Shown here one piece after another: positions 1 to 8,987 of a stretch of 64,000 nucleotides of DNA. The notes below the pieces were generated by a model. It was given only the letters and a program-made list of their open reading frames with translations, ran no database searches and was not told the DNA's origin. Within the stretch, counting starts at the first letter, position 1; every line of letters begins with the position of its first letter. The position numbers and the translations under genes are program-made. Origin of the DNA: Tepidaquicella sp964564635 (GTDB lineage: Bacteria > Bacteroidota > Ignavibacteria > Tepidaquicellales > Tepidaquicellaceae). The stretch is from NCBI GenBank assembly GCA_964564635.1, contig CAZMAR010000002.1:496001-560000 (forward strand). Reading direction: 5' to 3'.

Positions 1-184
1 GAAAAATAATACTCTTGTAACCACAAAGAGAATGAACTGGATTAATGAGAAACAGCGTGTATATTCAGATGCATTTGTGAAAATCAAAACAGACAGGGAG
101 GAGATTGAAGGATTTGGGTTTGAATCAGACCAGAATTTAAAAAATTATAAAGTGTTCAAAGTAACTGGGATTATTACAAAATGA
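1..184 (+). CDS. lptC: LptC, LPS export periplasmic protein, C-terminal fragment
   Basis: The frame enters from the left edge (codons begin at base 2) and gives about 60 residues ending in TGA at 182-184. The segment runs YSDAFVKIKTDREEIEGFGF then DQNLKNYKVFKVTGII, which matches the C-terminal beta-jellyroll of LptC, with the late 'GFGFESDQNL..Y' pattern typical of the family. LptC anchors the periplasmic LPS bridge to the inner-membrane LptBFG transporter and hands LPS to LptA. Its stop overlaps the ATG of the next gene (ATGA), so the two are probably translationally coupled, as lptC and lptA usually are. The N-terminal membrane anchor lies outside the window. The family call rests on a short segment. 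Confidence 0.75.
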   Translation, partial: KNNTLVTTKRMNWINEKQRVYSDAFVKIKTDREEIEGFGFESDQNLKNYKVFKVTGIITK

Positions 185-1605
185 TAAGAGTATTAATTTT
201 TATATTTAATGTATTTATTTTCATTAACGCCTTATATTCACAGGAAAAAATTGAGTTAAAAAAAGCAGATAAACTGGAGGGTAAATCAGAGAATAATCAA
301 ACAATCCGTGAAGCATCAGGGAATGTTCATTTTGTACATAATAATACAGATATTTATTGTAATAGTGCAATTCAATATGTTGAACAAAACAGAATTGAAT
401 TGAAAGGTAATGTGAAAATTTTCAAAGATACACTTTCACTTTATACTGAAAAAGCATATTATTTTGGTAATGAATCAAAAGCAATCTGTGAAAATGGAAT
501 TACACTTAAAGACCCAAATGCAACGCTAAGAGCAGATAGGGGAATATATTATTTTAATGAAAGTAAAGCACATTTCACAGGAGATGTAATTATTGTAAAT
601 CCACAGTACAAAATTACTGCAAAAGAATTAATTTATTTTCGGAATTCTGAAGATTCGTTTTGTAAAGGAAATGTTGTTGTTACCACAGAATCTTCGGTTA
701 TTAAAGCAGAGTATATAGATTTTTATAAAAGATTGGGTAAAACTTTTGCTCGGGAAAAAGTTAGCATAGAGAAAGACAGTTTACTTATAATTTCAGATAC
801 TCTAACTGATTATTCTTTTGAAAAAAAATCAATTGCCTCTGGAAATGTGAAAATAAATGATTATAAGACTGGAATGTTTGCTACAGGCGATTATCTTGAA
901 AATTATGAGAATACACTTTATACTATAATTAAAGGTGATGCTGTACTTATAAGACCAGAAAAAACAGGAGACACTTTATTTCTATACAGTAAAGTACTTG
1001 AAGCATTTAGAAAAAAACCTGAATATTATATTGCAAGAGATAGTGTAAATATTATAAGGAGTGACTTCCTTGCTAGATGTGGGTTGTCAAAATATTTTAC
1101 CGGGGTTTCTGATAGTGTAGATGTTATAACATTAACAGATAATCCTATTGTATGGCAAAAAGATATACAGATGGTAGCAGATTCAATTTATGCGGAGGCG
1201 ATTGAGAATAAAATAAGAAAAGTGTATGCAAAAAGATTACCGTATATAAAAAATTCCAGATTTTCACTCATTATTTCTTTGAGCGATTCAAATTTTTCTG
1301 ATAGATATGACCAGATTAAAGGAAATAATATAATCCTGAATTTTGATGGGAGCAAACTTAGCTGGGTTTTTGTTGATAGTAATGCAGTTGGTATTTATTA
1401 TTCCTACGAGGGTAAAAAAGCTAACGGGATAAATTTCATTGATGGGGAATTTATGACTATTTACTTTGATGAAAATCAAAAGGTAAAAAAAGTAAGAATT
1501 GAAAAAAACCCAAATGGTAAATACGTTCCCGAAATATTAATTAACACAGTAGATAGGTTTTTACCTGAATTTATTATTTACGAAGATAAACCTAAACGCA
1601 GATAA
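181..1605 (+). CDS. OstA/LptA-like periplasmic LPS transport protein
   Basis: A 474-residue exported protein. Residues 1-20 form a hydrophobic signal peptide ending ..LYSQ. The body carries a recurring beta-strand motif of the form small/K-x-G-[ND]-V (ASGNVHF, LKGNVKI, FTGDVII, CKGNVVV, ASGNVKI, IKGDAVL) over roughly residues 40-265. This is the stacked beta-jellyroll of the OstA/LptA family, which builds the periplasmic slide for LPS. It is much longer than E. coli LptA (about 185 residues) and resembles the extended OstA-like proteins of Bacteroidota. About 200 C-terminal residues are less clearly repetitive. It is coupled to lptC by a 4-base overlap. Its stop directly abuts the stop of the convergent bshA, with no bases between. 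Confidence 0.8.
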   Translation: MIRVLIFIFNVFIFINALYSQEKIELKKADKLEGKSENNQTIREASGNVHFVHNNTDIYCNSAIQYVEQNRIELKGNVKIFKDTLSLYTEKAYYFGNESKAICENGITLKDPNATLRADRGIYYFNESKAHFTGDVIIVNPQYKITAKELIYFRNSEDSFCKGNVVVTTESSVIKAEYIDFYKRLGKTFAREKVSIEKDSLLIISDTLTDYSFEKKSIASGNVKINDYKTGMFATGDYLENYENTLYTIIKGDAVLIRPEKTGDTLFLYSKVLEAFRKKPEYYIARDSVNIIRSDFLARCGLSKYFTGVSDSVDVITLTDNPIVWQKDIQMVADSIYAEAIENKIRKVYAKRLPYIKNSRFSLIISLSDSNFSDRYDQIKGNNIILNFDGSKLSWVFVDSNAVGIYYSYEGKKANGINFIDGEFMTIYFDENQKVKKVRIEKNPNGKYVPEILINTVDRFLPEFIIYEDKPKRR

Positions 1606-2745
1606 TTAGTTATTTAAAATTCTTTCATAATATTTTTCATACTGAGGTATAATTTTTTCAGAATTAAATTCCTCAGCTCTTTTTCTTGCATTTTCACTGA
1701 ATTTTTGATACTTAATATCATTGGATAATAGTTCCATTGTATATTCAGACATAGTTTGTATATCTCCTACCTCAGCGGTATAACCGGTTACTCCATGTAA
1801 ATTTAGTTCAGGTAAACCCCCGATATTTGTGGAAATAACAGGTAGCGAAGTACTCATTGCTTCAAGGGCTGACAACCCAAAACTTTCTGATTCCGAGGGC
1901 ATAAGGAAAATATCTGAAATAGTTAATAGTTCTGTTATTGAATCCTGTTTCCCCATAAAAAATACTTTTTCAGTTATATTTAACTCTCTTACTAATTTTT
2001 CACACTCACTTCTTTCAGGGCCATCTCCTACTAAAATTAGATTTGTTGATAATTTTTTTGAAACATTATAAAATATGTGAATAACATCAGTTACTCTTTT
2101 CAATTTTCTGAAATTCGAAATATGAATTAATATTTTTTCTCCCTTTGGGGCAAAATGTTCTTTCAATTTTTTTATTTCACAGGATTCTATTTTTTTATAT
2201 TTTTCTGTGTCTACAAAATTATATATAACTTCTATTTCTTTTTTTATTTGGTAAGAGGATATTGTTTTCTCTCTAAGAAATTTGGATACTGCGGTTACTC
2301 CATCCGATAGTTCAATACTGAATTTTACTGTCTTTAAAAATGAAGGTTGCAATCCGACCAGAGTAATATCTGTACCATGTAATGTTGTAATAATTTTTAT
2401 CCTTCTTTTGTAGTTTTCATGTCTAAGGATTTCTTTTGCTAAATATGCACTTGTTGCGTGTGGGATTGCATAATGTACATGAATGAGGTCAATATTATGA
2501 AAAATTGCTACTTCGGAAAGTTTGCTTGCAAGAGCAATTGAGTATAAAGGAAATTCAAATAATGGATAGGTGTACATTTCAACTTCATGAAAGTATATAT
2601 TATCGTAAAAAGTAGATAACTTGTAGGGAATTGCGTATGATACAAAATGTACCTCGTGATTTTTTTTTGCTAAATATTTACCAAGTTCAGTAGCTACTAC
2701 ACCACTACCTCCATAAGTTGGATAACATACAATTGCTATTCTCAT
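1606..2745 (-). CDS. bshA: N-acetyl-alpha-D-glucosaminyl L-malate synthase BshA (bacillithiol synthesis)
   Basis: A 379-residue GT4 glycosyltransferase. The N-terminal MRIAIVCYPTYGGSG with the following VVATELG loop, the IDLIHVHYAIPHA segment and TTLHGTDITLVG are highly characteristic of BshA, which joins UDP-GlcNAc and L-malate in the first step of bacillithiol synthesis. The GT4 E-x7-E donor-site signature is visible near residue 285 (ESESFGLSALEAM). Length matches the family. It is last in a minus-strand run, and its ATG overlaps the ppx stop (ATGA). No BshB or BshC is in the window. The soluble cytosolic enzyme has no signal peptide. Confidence 0.92.
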   Translation of the reverse strand: MRIAIVCYPTYGGSGVVATELGKYLAKKNHEVHFVSYAIPYKLSTFYDNIYFHEVEMYTYPLFEFPLYSIALASKLSEVAIFHNIDLIHVHYAIPHATSAYLAKEILRHENYKRRIKIITTLHGTDITLVGLQPSFLKTVKFSIELSDGVTAVSKFLREKTISSYQIKKEIEVIYNFVDTEKYKKIESCEIKKLKEHFAPKGEKILIHISNFRKLKRVTDVIHIFYNVSKKLSTNLILVGDGPERSECEKLVRELNITEKVFFMGKQDSITELLTISDIFLMPSESESFGLSALEAMSTSLPVISTNIGGLPELNLHGVTGYTAEVGDIQTMSEYTMELLSNDIKYQKFSENARKRAEEFNSEKIIPQYEKYYERILNN

Positions 2746-4292
2746 ATTAAAAAATTTAGTTTAACATTGAATATTTCTTCAAACAAATCTTTTCTCATAT
2801 TTGCTCCCCAGATTTCAAGAGATAGTTCCCTTTGTTTTGATATCAGATATATATTTATCGTATTGTTTTTCATTTCAAATTTTAAATCACTCACTAAAGA
2901 GTTATGACTTCTATCGAGTCCGTCAGCTATTCTTAATATAGCTGAAAGTTTTCTAACCCGATCTTTATTGTGAGAACTTAATTTAGAAAAATTTTCGTGT
3001 TTTAATTTTGGGTGAGATTTCCTGTGATATCTTGATATGTTTGCAATTATTTCTATTTCTTCATTATTAAACCCAAGCAAATCGCTGTTCTTTATTAGAT
3101 AGTACGAATGCCTGTGATGTTGAGAGGGAGAAATGTTGTGTCCAACATCGTGTAAAATACAGGCAGCAACCAAATATTCTTTATCCGAATCTTTCAAATT
3201 GCATTCTTTAAAATTATCCTTTACAAAATCAAATATTTTTAAAGCTAATTCCATTACTTTTTCAGAATGTTTTTTTTCATAATTGCAATGTTCCGCAAAT
3301 CTTATAACACTTTTGTACCTCACATCAGTTATAAAATTCAAGTTTTTCTCTCCACTCATTTTATCAATTGTGTCAAGAATTATACCTTCCCGAAGAGCAT
3401 AAGTTGATGTGGTAATTTTGTCAATATCTAAGCCTAAGAATGTTTGTTCTAAAATTAATGCTCCTGCTGTTATTATATCAATTCTCTCAGGGTCAATTCC
3501 GCTGATTTCTGATAGTTGATTAATATTTGCACAATTAGCAATTTTCTTTACGATTTTGAGAAGAGATTGTTTATCATAAGTAAAATTATTTATATTGAAA
3601 TTGCTATCAGATGTATCATTTTCGTAATTATTGATTATAGTACCTATATTAAGTATAGTACCGGAGGTACCAATTACTATATCATATTTATGTTTTTCTA
3701 TATCTCTAAAAACTGGATATAAAATTGTTTTTATTGATAATCTTGCTTCTTCGATTAAGTCTCGTTGGAATTTTCTTTTCTGAAAAAACCTCTCAGTTAA
3801 TCTTACTGCTCCAATTTTTACGCTATTAGAGAAAATCACTTCACTTTTTTCTCCAATGAGAAACTCAGTACTACCGCCACCTATATCAATGAGTAAAATT
3901 CTTTTATCAAAAATTGGTAATGCTTGAAGTACTCCAAGATAAATCAATCTTGCTTCTTCATAACCTGAAACCACCTCAACTTTTATTCCGGTATTATTAT
4001 AAATCTCATTAACGAATTCCTCACTATTTAAAGCTTCTCTTACAGCACTTGTTGCAACTGCTCTAATATTTGCATTAAAAGATTCACATATTAGTTTAAA
4101 TCGCTTTAGAGTTGAAATCGCTCTTATAGTAGCTTCAGGTGAAATGTATTTCATATCACGAGAACTTTTTCCAAGACGCACTACCTCTTTTTCCCGTGTT
4201 AGAATGGTAAAACCAGAATTGTTTTTTACTTTAACGACAATTAGATGAAATGAATTTGTACCTATATCAATTGCAGCTAAAATATTTTCCAT
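2742..4292 (-). CDS. Ppx/GppA family phosphatase with C-terminal HD domain
   Basis: A 516-residue exopolyphosphatase / pppGpp phosphatase family protein. The actin-like ATPase fold is seen at AAIDIGTNSFHLIVVKV (residues 6-22) and LLIDIGGGSTEFLIG (about residue 135). The C-terminal 200 residues contain an HD-type region, ACILHDVGHNISPSQHH, as in long GppA/Ppx proteins. The likely substrates are polyphosphate or pppGpp; sequence alone does not separate the two. The ATG directly follows the stop of the GT9 gene (TAA then ATG), and its stop overlaps bshA, so it sits inside a tightly packed transcription unit. The symbol is left empty because ppx and gppA cannot be told apart here. Confidence 0.85.
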   Translation of the reverse strand: MENILAAIDIGTNSFHLIVVKVKNNSGFTILTREKEVVRLGKSSRDMKYISPEATIRAISTLKRFKLICESFNANIRAVATSAVREALNSEEFVNEIYNNTGIKVEVVSGYEEARLIYLGVLQALPIFDKRILLIDIGGGSTEFLIGEKSEVIFSNSVKIGAVRLTERFFQKRKFQRDLIEEARLSIKTILYPVFRDIEKHKYDIVIGTSGTILNIGTIINNYENDTSDSNFNINNFTYDKQSLLKIVKKIANCANINQLSEISGIDPERIDIITAGALILEQTFLGLDIDKITTSTYALREGIILDTIDKMSGEKNLNFITDVRYKSVIRFAEHCNYEKKHSEKVMELALKIFDFVKDNFKECNLKDSDKEYLVAACILHDVGHNISPSQHHRHSYYLIKNSDLLGFNNEEIEIIANISRYHRKSHPKLKHENFSKLSSHNKDRVRKLSAILRIADGLDRSHNSLVSDLKFEMKNNTINIYLISKQRELSLEIWGANMRKDLFEEIFNVKLNFLI

Positions 4293-5375
4293 TTAGTTTT
4301 TATTTAATAACTCAACCGATTTTTTAAATACCACATCAGGTTTAATATCATTTATGTTTTTTGTTGGTGATTGAATATAAATCTGATTTTCCTTAAGAGG
4401 TCCCCATTCGTACCCATTCGTCGGTCCAAATAGTGCTATCATTGGAGTCCCGACAAAACTTGCAGTATGCATAGTACCCGTATCATTTGTTATATATAAA
4501 TCAATTAATGTTAGAATTGCTGCTACAATCCTTATATTAAAACTTGTTATTGCAAATTCAATTCCTCTTGATTCTAATTCAGAACTTATTTTTATTATCA
4601 ATTCTTTATCCAGAGGACCTTTGGTAAGAAGAACATAATTATTGATTTTTTTATACAATTTAACAATTAACTCTAAAAAATTTTCTAAACTCCATCTGTT
4701 TGGTATTTTTGCTGCTCCTAAATGGAAGCCTATTATTTTTTTATTTCTATTTGGGAATGTTCTGTTAATAAAATCCTTAGCAAAGTTTATTTCTTCTTTA
4801 TTAAGATATAATTTTATTTCTTTCTTTTCTTTTTCATTTAAATAGCAATTTAGAAGTTTTCCAATTTCTAAATTTCTCTCAGTTTGATGTATCTTATTTT
4901 TATCCCAGATAAAATCTGCTTTTAGATTTAATAAATATTCACTCTTATTAAATCTTCCATCTGCACTTTTGACCCCTACTCTTATTTTAGCACCTGACAG
5001 ATAATTTATTAAGTGTGATGTTCGAGAAAAAGAGACAGTTGAGGGTACGATACCAATATCATATTTCCTATCTTTTAGTTCTTTAAAAAAACGATTGTAT
5101 TCATTAAGCGGTGATTTCTTAAATAGAATTACTCTATCCAGATATATATTAGCAGGATTGTCCATTACGGCATAATTATCTTTAGATGCAACCAAGGTAA
5201 TGCTTGCAATAGGGAATTTTTTTCTAATTGCGGCTATTAGAGGAAGAGTGCATAACATATCCCCTAACTGATTATGCTGTTTTACAATTAATACATTTTT
5301 AACTTTTTCAGGATAAATTTTATTTACATCTACAGGTCTGTTGTTGACGAATGGTTTTAATATTTTATGTAACAA
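4293..5375 (-). CDS. glycosyltransferase family 9 (ADP-heptose:LPS heptosyltransferase-like)
   Basis: A 360-residue GT-B protein. VLIVKQHNQLGDMLCTLPLI near residue 30 and TNDTGTMHTASFVGTPMIAL followed by FGPT near residue 310 are the two hallmark segments of GT9 heptosyltransferases. They transfer heptose to the LPS core at the cytosolic face of the inner membrane. It fits with the rfaE1/rfaE2 heptose-activation genes at 22.5-24 kb. The only usable start is TTG at 5375; no in-frame ATG exists upstream before a stop, and none is close downstream. It lies 14 bases after the small membrane protein and abuts ppx. The exact sugar and acceptor cannot be deduced. Confidence 0.85.
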   Translation of the reverse strand: MLHKILKPFVNNRPVDVNKIYPEKVKNVLIVKQHNQLGDMLCTLPLIAAIRKKFPIASITLVASKDNYAVMDNPANIYLDRVILFKKSPLNEYNRFFKELKDRKYDIGIVPSTVSFSRTSHLINYLSGAKIRVGVKSADGRFNKSEYLLNLKADFIWDKNKIHQTERNLEIGKLLNCYLNEKEKKEIKLYLNKEEINFAKDFINRTFPNRNKKIIGFHLGAAKIPNRWSLENFLELIVKLYKKINNYVLLTKGPLDKELIIKISSELESRGIEFAITSFNIRIVAAILTLIDLYITNDTGTMHTASFVGTPMIALFGPTNGYEWGPLKENQIYIQSPTKNINDIKPDVVFKKSVELLNKN

Positions 5376-5389
5376 GTTTGGTAAGTATT

Positions 5390-5584
5390 TTATTTAAGTT
5401 CCTCGTATTCTGCATCAATTATTTTATTTTGGCTTGTATCCGTTGTTTTTTTCTGTTGCTTGGGTTTATCCTTATTTATATTTCTTACTTTTAAATTTTG
5501 ATTGCCTCGTATTAATAATATTATAAGTTTCAGTATAAAAAATACTATTACGGTAAAAAATAATATGAAAAATAGTCTTATCAA
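5390..5584 (-). CDS. small membrane protein with charged tail (unknown)
   Basis: A short frame encoding about 64 residues: one strongly hydrophobic segment (IRLFFILFFTVIVFFILKLI), then a basic, polar tail ending IIDAEYEELK. The start is uncertain. TTG at 5584 lies 4 bases after the stop of the upstream kinase and fits operon packing. The first ATG (5689) would force a 100-base overlap inside the kinase gene. The layout (single helix, lysine-rich linker, acidic EYEEL-type end) recalls small DUF4834-like proteins of Bacteroidota, but that is a resemblance only. Its place between kinase and glycosyltransferase genes gives no functional clue. Confidence 0.5.
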   Translation of the reverse strand: MIRLFFILFFTVIVFFILKLIILLIRGNQNLKVRNINKDKPKQQKKTTDTSQNKIIDAEYEELK

Positions 5585-5588
5585 TTTT

Positions 5589-6233
5589 TTATCCAGATAG
5601 TGCTTTTCTATTGGATGGGTTAAAGTATTCAAGTTGCGCGTGTTCAGGGGATAATATCTTTTTGACCAATTCTTCAAAATCGTTTTCATTATTTACAAAA
5701 TCTATTTCTGCTACATTAACAATTAAAACTTTTGTTGCACGGAATCTGAAAAAGAAATAATTATATCCCTCATTTAAATCTCTTATGTATTCTTTCGTAA
5801 TTTCTTTTTCGTAAGGTCGGTTTCTTTGTTTAATATTATTCATCAAGCGTTCTACAGTAGATTGTAGATAAATAACCAGATCTGGAGTTCTAATCTCTTT
5901 TTCAATTAACTGTGTAATTCTTTCGTATAATTCAAGTTCATCATCTTTTAAATTCATATACGCAAATATTTTATCCTTTTCAAAAATATAATCTGAAACC
6001 ACATAGTCATAAAATAAATCTTGCTGTCTTAATTTAATTAATTGTTTATATCGAGTCAGCAAGAAATGTATCTGAGTATGAAATGCATATCTTTCAGGAT
6101 TTTTATAAAACTTTTCAAGAAAAGGATTATCTTCAAAACTTTCCAGTATTAATTTTGCATTTAACCTTTCAGAAAGTTTTTTTGCCAATGAGGTTTTACC
6201 AACCCCGATTACTCCTTCTATTGCTATATACAT
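5589..6233 (-). CDS. deoxynucleoside kinase (dGK/dAK/dCK family)
   Basis: A 214-residue salvage kinase. The P-loop is GVIGVGKTS (residues 7-15) in the family-specific opening MYIAIEGVIGVGKTSLAKKL. ESFEDNPFLEKFY is the substrate-binding segment, and the arginine-rich lid appears as QRNRPYEKEI. It phosphorylates deoxynucleosides (purine preference is common in such short bacterial enzymes) for dNTP salvage. The usual D-R-S signature is replaced by S-D-Y-I-F-E, a normal variant. It follows folB-folK, a neighbourhood I recall from other Bacteroidota. Start is ATG with no Shine-Dalgarno, about 60 bases after folK. Confidence 0.87.
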   Translation of the reverse strand: MYIAIEGVIGVGKTSLAKKLSERLNAKLILESFEDNPFLEKFYKNPERYAFHTQIHFLLTRYKQLIKLRQQDLFYDYVVSDYIFEKDKIFAYMNLKDDELELYERITQLIEKEIRTPDLVIYLQSTVERLMNNIKQRNRPYEKEITKEYIRDLNEGYNYFFFRFRATKVLIVNVAEIDFVNNENDFEELVKKILSPEHAQLEYFNPSNRKALSG

Positions 6234-6294
6234 TATAAAATATTTTATATCTAAATTTAATAGTAATTTTTAATAAAAGATAGGATTTATTTTT

Positions 6295-6819
6295 TTACTT
6301 ATTTTTGTTACTAAAAGGTATTATAGTTTGTGCACTTTTAAAATATTCACATTTTAATTTATCATTTGTAGTTTTTAGCAAATAGGAAATTGGCTTGTTT
6401 AAAATAGGATGTATATAGTTTTCTTCTATTTCATTTAACGGTATTAGAACAAACCTTCTGTTAGGAATTTCTGGATGTGGAATAATTAGATTTTCAGAGC
6501 TTAAAATTAAATTATCATAAAAAAGTATGTCAATATCTATTTCCCGATTTGACCATTTTTCAATATTTTTTCTACCTAAATATTTTTCTATTGTTTTTAA
6601 ATTATCCAATAATTCATTTGGTGATAAATTAGTATAAATCTTCACTGTACAATTTAAAAATTCATTCTGATTGGGATTTCCCCACGGTTGAGTTTTGTAA
6701 ACTGATGAGACCTTTAGAATAGTAGTATTATCTATCTTTAATAACTCACCTATTGCTGCTTTTAAAAAATCTAATCTATTTCCTATATTAGAGCCGAGCG
6801 AGAGAAATACTTCTGCCAT
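6295..6819 (-). CDS. folK: 2-amino-4-hydroxy-6-hydroxymethyldihydropteridine pyrophosphokinase (FolK)
   Basis: A 174-residue HPPK. AEVFLSLGSNIGNRLDFLK opens the protein, SVYKTQPWGNPNQNEFLN carries the pterin-binding loop, and KWSNREIDIDILFYDN is the diagnostic [RK]-W-x-x-R-x-I-D-[IL]-D-I-L motif with the two Mg-binding Asp residues. The enzyme transfers pyrophosphate from ATP to hydroxymethyl-dihydropterin in folate synthesis, directly after FolB. Its ATG shares one base with the folB stop (TAATG), so the two consecutive pathway steps are translationally coupled. Length is normal. Confidence 0.95.
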   Translation of the reverse strand: MAEVFLSLGSNIGNRLDFLKAAIGELLKIDNTTILKVSSVYKTQPWGNPNQNEFLNCTVKIYTNLSPNELLDNLKTIEKYLGRKNIEKWSNREIDIDILFYDNLILSSENLIIPHPEIPNRRFVLIPLNEIEENYIHPILNKPISYLLKTTNDKLKCEYFKSAQTIIPFSNKNK

Positions 6820-7181
6820 TAACGCTTTAATTCATTTGTAACTTCTACTGAATCAATTATTCCAAGAGGAGCGTTAGGCTTTCTTACATTCACTTTTATT
6901 TCTTTTATTAATGGAAATTTCTCAAGTAGTGTTCGGCAAATTTTCATATTAACAGTTTCCAGAAGATAAAATTTATACTTCTGGAAAATGTCTTTTACAG
7001 TATTATATACTGCGAGGTAATCTACGGTTTTACTTAATTTATCAGTATCATCAAGTTCCCGAAGGTCACATTTCATTTCAATGTCAACTTCAAACTGATT
7101 CCCAAATTGCCTTTCATATTCATGGTCACCATGGAAACCATAAAAGCGGGCGTTGTTTATTCTTATTATTGTGTAATCCAA
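6819..7181 (-). CDS. folB: dihydroneopterin aldolase (FolB)
   Basis: A 120-residue single-domain enzyme. ARFYGFHGDHEYERQFGNQF contains the canonical [FY]-G-[FY]-H-G motif with the E-x-x-x-x-Q/G that follows. Further on are KTVDYLAVY and the FYLLETV segment with the catalytic-region Glu, then VRKPNAPLG. It cleaves dihydroneopterin for folate synthesis. The start is TTG at 7181; there is no earlier ATG, and the core YGFHG motif already lies at residues 14-18, so a later start is not possible. The TTG lies two codons after the sucD stop and in the same frame, so any readthrough of sucD would fuse the two proteins. Confidence 0.92.
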   Translation of the reverse strand: MDYTIIRINNARFYGFHGDHEYERQFGNQFEVDIEMKCDLRELDDTDKLSKTVDYLAVYNTVKDIFQKYKFYLLETVNMKICRTLLEKFPLIKEIKVNVRKPNAPLGIIDSVEVTNELKR

Positions 7182-7184
7182 AAG

Positions 7185-8153
7185 TTATTTCTTTTTCTTC
7201 TTTTCTTTTTTCTTTTCTTTCTTTTTGGTTTTAGTACTTTTATCTTTCTTTTTCTTTTTCAAATAGGTGTCTAAAGCGGCTTTTACTGTTATACCAATAT
7301 CAGCAGGGGATTCAGCAACAACAATTCCGCATTCTTTCATTACTTTTATCTTTTCATCAGCAGTACCTTTGCCTCCGGATATTATTGCTCCTGCGTGTCC
7401 CATTCTCCTTCCCGGAGGTGCTGTTCTTCCAGCAATAAATCCTACTACTGGTTTGGTTACTTTATTCTTTATGTATTCAGCAGCTTGTTCCTCAGCATTA
7501 CCACCTATTTCACCTATCATTAAAATCGCCTTTGTATCCTTGTCCTTATTAAATAATTTTATTGCATCGAGGAATGTTGTCCCAATTATTGGGTCGCCAC
7601 CTATACCAATACAGGTACTTTGCCCAATTCCTAATTTTGTTAACTGGTCGACCGCTTCATAGGTTAAGGTACCACTTCTTGATACAACCCCTACATTTCC
7701 TTTTTTAGTAATAAAGCCAGGCATTATTCCAACCTTACACTCTTCTGGGGTTATTATACCTGGACAATTTGGACCTATTAATCTAACTTCTTTTCCTTCA
7801 GCATTCAACATCTTAAGATAATTGTAGACTTTCACCATATCTCTTGTTGGGATTCCTTCTGTAATACATACAATAACTTTAATTCCAGCATCAGCCGCTT
7901 CTATTATAGCATCGGAAGCGAATGCATAAGGGACAAAAATAACTGATACATCAGCGCCAGTTGCATCCACAGCTTCTTTTACAGAGTTAAAAATGGGAAT
8001 CTTATCCTGAAATAAAGTTCCACCTTTTCCTGGTGTTACACCAGCAACTATATTTGTACCGTATTCCATCATTTGTTGAGTGTGAAAGGTACCTTCACTC
8101 CCTGTAATTCCCTGTACTACTACTTTTGATTTTTTGTTAACTAATATGCTCAT
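7185..8153 (-). CDS. sucD: succinyl-CoA synthetase alpha subunit with poly-lysine tail
   Basis: A 322-residue SucD. VVVQGITGSEGTFHTQQMM and VAGVTPGKGG form the CoA-binding Rossmann part, LIGPNCPGIITPEECKVGIM is the family signature, and GHAGAIISGGKGTA holds the phosphohistidine. It works with SucC to make succinate and ATP from succinyl-CoA in the TCA cycle. The first 298 or so residues match standard length. They are followed by about 24 residues of which 18 are Lys, coded by a nearly pure purine tract at 7188-7262. That extension is not a normal SucD feature. sucC is not in the window. Confidence 0.93.
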   Translation of the reverse strand: MSILVNKKSKVVVQGITGSEGTFHTQQMMEYGTNIVAGVTPGKGGTLFQDKIPIFNSVKEAVDATGADVSVIFVPYAFASDAIIEAADAGIKVIVCITEGIPTRDMVKVYNYLKMLNAEGKEVRLIGPNCPGIITPEECKVGIMPGFITKKGNVGVVSRSGTLTYEAVDQLTKLGIGQSTCIGIGGDPIIGTTFLDAIKLFNKDKDTKAILMIGEIGGNAEEQAAEYIKNKVTKPVVGFIAGRTAPPGRRMGHAGAIISGGKGTADEKIKVMKECGIVVAESPADIGITVKAALDTYLKKKKKDKSTKTKKKEKKKEKKKKK

Positions 8154-8171
8154 AAATATAAATTTAAAGTT

Positions 8172-8861
8172 TTACTTTTTCTCTATTATATTACCTTTTA
8201 TTTTCCACTTTCCATTTTTGTCTGCTACCAGATTATAAATTACTGTGAGCACAGATTCCACTTCTTTATTATCCCTTAATTCTACCTGTTTTATTTTCAC
8301 TTTAACTTTTGCAGTATTTCCTTTTTGACTTAAAACTTGTGGGTCTTCTAACCTTGAAAATTTCTTAACATTCTTATAACTCTTTTTGAATGATTCAACA
8401 CTTCTACCCTCCCATTGGTCACTTGCCTTTTTTATATTTTCATCAAAATTTCCTCCTTCTACTGCTCTTTTTATATATTCAAGATAATCCTGAATTGTGT
8501 TTTTAGGATTATCTAATCTTTTATTCAACTCCTTTTCTTTTTCCAAGTTTTTCTTTTCTTTATTTTCCTTTTTTGAAGTTTGAGATTTTGACGTAGTATC
8601 TATTTTGCCTTCGTTTAGTGCTAACTCTCGGGCAGTTAAGATTGAGTCCTTTATGTTTAAATTTCTTTCTCTCTCATCAAGTTCTTTTTGCCTTTGATTA
8701 AGCATTTCTTCTTTAACACTTAATTCACGTTCCTTATCAGAGGAAAATTCTTTGGGTGCTTCAAAGGAAATGTTTTTATCGTTTTCTTTATTGCATCCTA
8801 AAATAAACAGTCCTGAAATAATGAAGAGAAGGAAGAATGAAATAACAAGTAAATGTTTCAT
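8172..8861 (-). CDS. lipoprotein with coiled coil and C-terminal NTF2-like region
   Basis: A 229-residue lipoprotein. Residues 1-23 are a signal peptide with a lipobox-like FILGC, so Cys23 is the predicted lipidated residue. Residues 40-115 are charged and heptad-like (KERELSVKEEMLNQRQKELD and beyond), consistent with a coiled coil. The last 110 residues (NTIQDYLEYIKRAVEGGNFD through the final NGKWKIKGNIIEK) look like a DUF4878/NTF2-like domain, where a helix pair is followed by beta strands ending in a 'W-K-I' strand. Function unknown. It begins the minus-strand run and has a divergent upstream region shared with the 9.1-kb secreted protein. Confidence 0.65.
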   Translation of the reverse strand: MKHLLVISFFLLFIISGLFILGCNKENDKNISFEAPKEFSSDKERELSVKEEMLNQRQKELDERERNLNIKDSILTARELALNEGKIDTTSKSQTSKKENKEKKNLEKEKELNKRLDNPKNTIQDYLEYIKRAVEGGNFDENIKKASDQWEGRSVESFKKSYKNVKKFSRLEDPQVLSQKGNTAKVKVKIKQVELRDNKEVESVLTVIYNLVADKNGKWKIKGNIIEKK

Positions 8862-8987
8862 TTTAAAATATTAATTTATCAAAATTAACCTATTTATTTT
8901 TTTTATTCAATAAATTTCTACTTTTTTAGAAAGTTAATTATGTATAAATTTCACTTTTTTTTTATTTATTTATTTTTAAATTTAAAA

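Noticed and set aside
7267..7662. Long open frame antisense to sucD
   Set aside because: It is a shadow of the sucD coding frame, with no start context or recognisable product.
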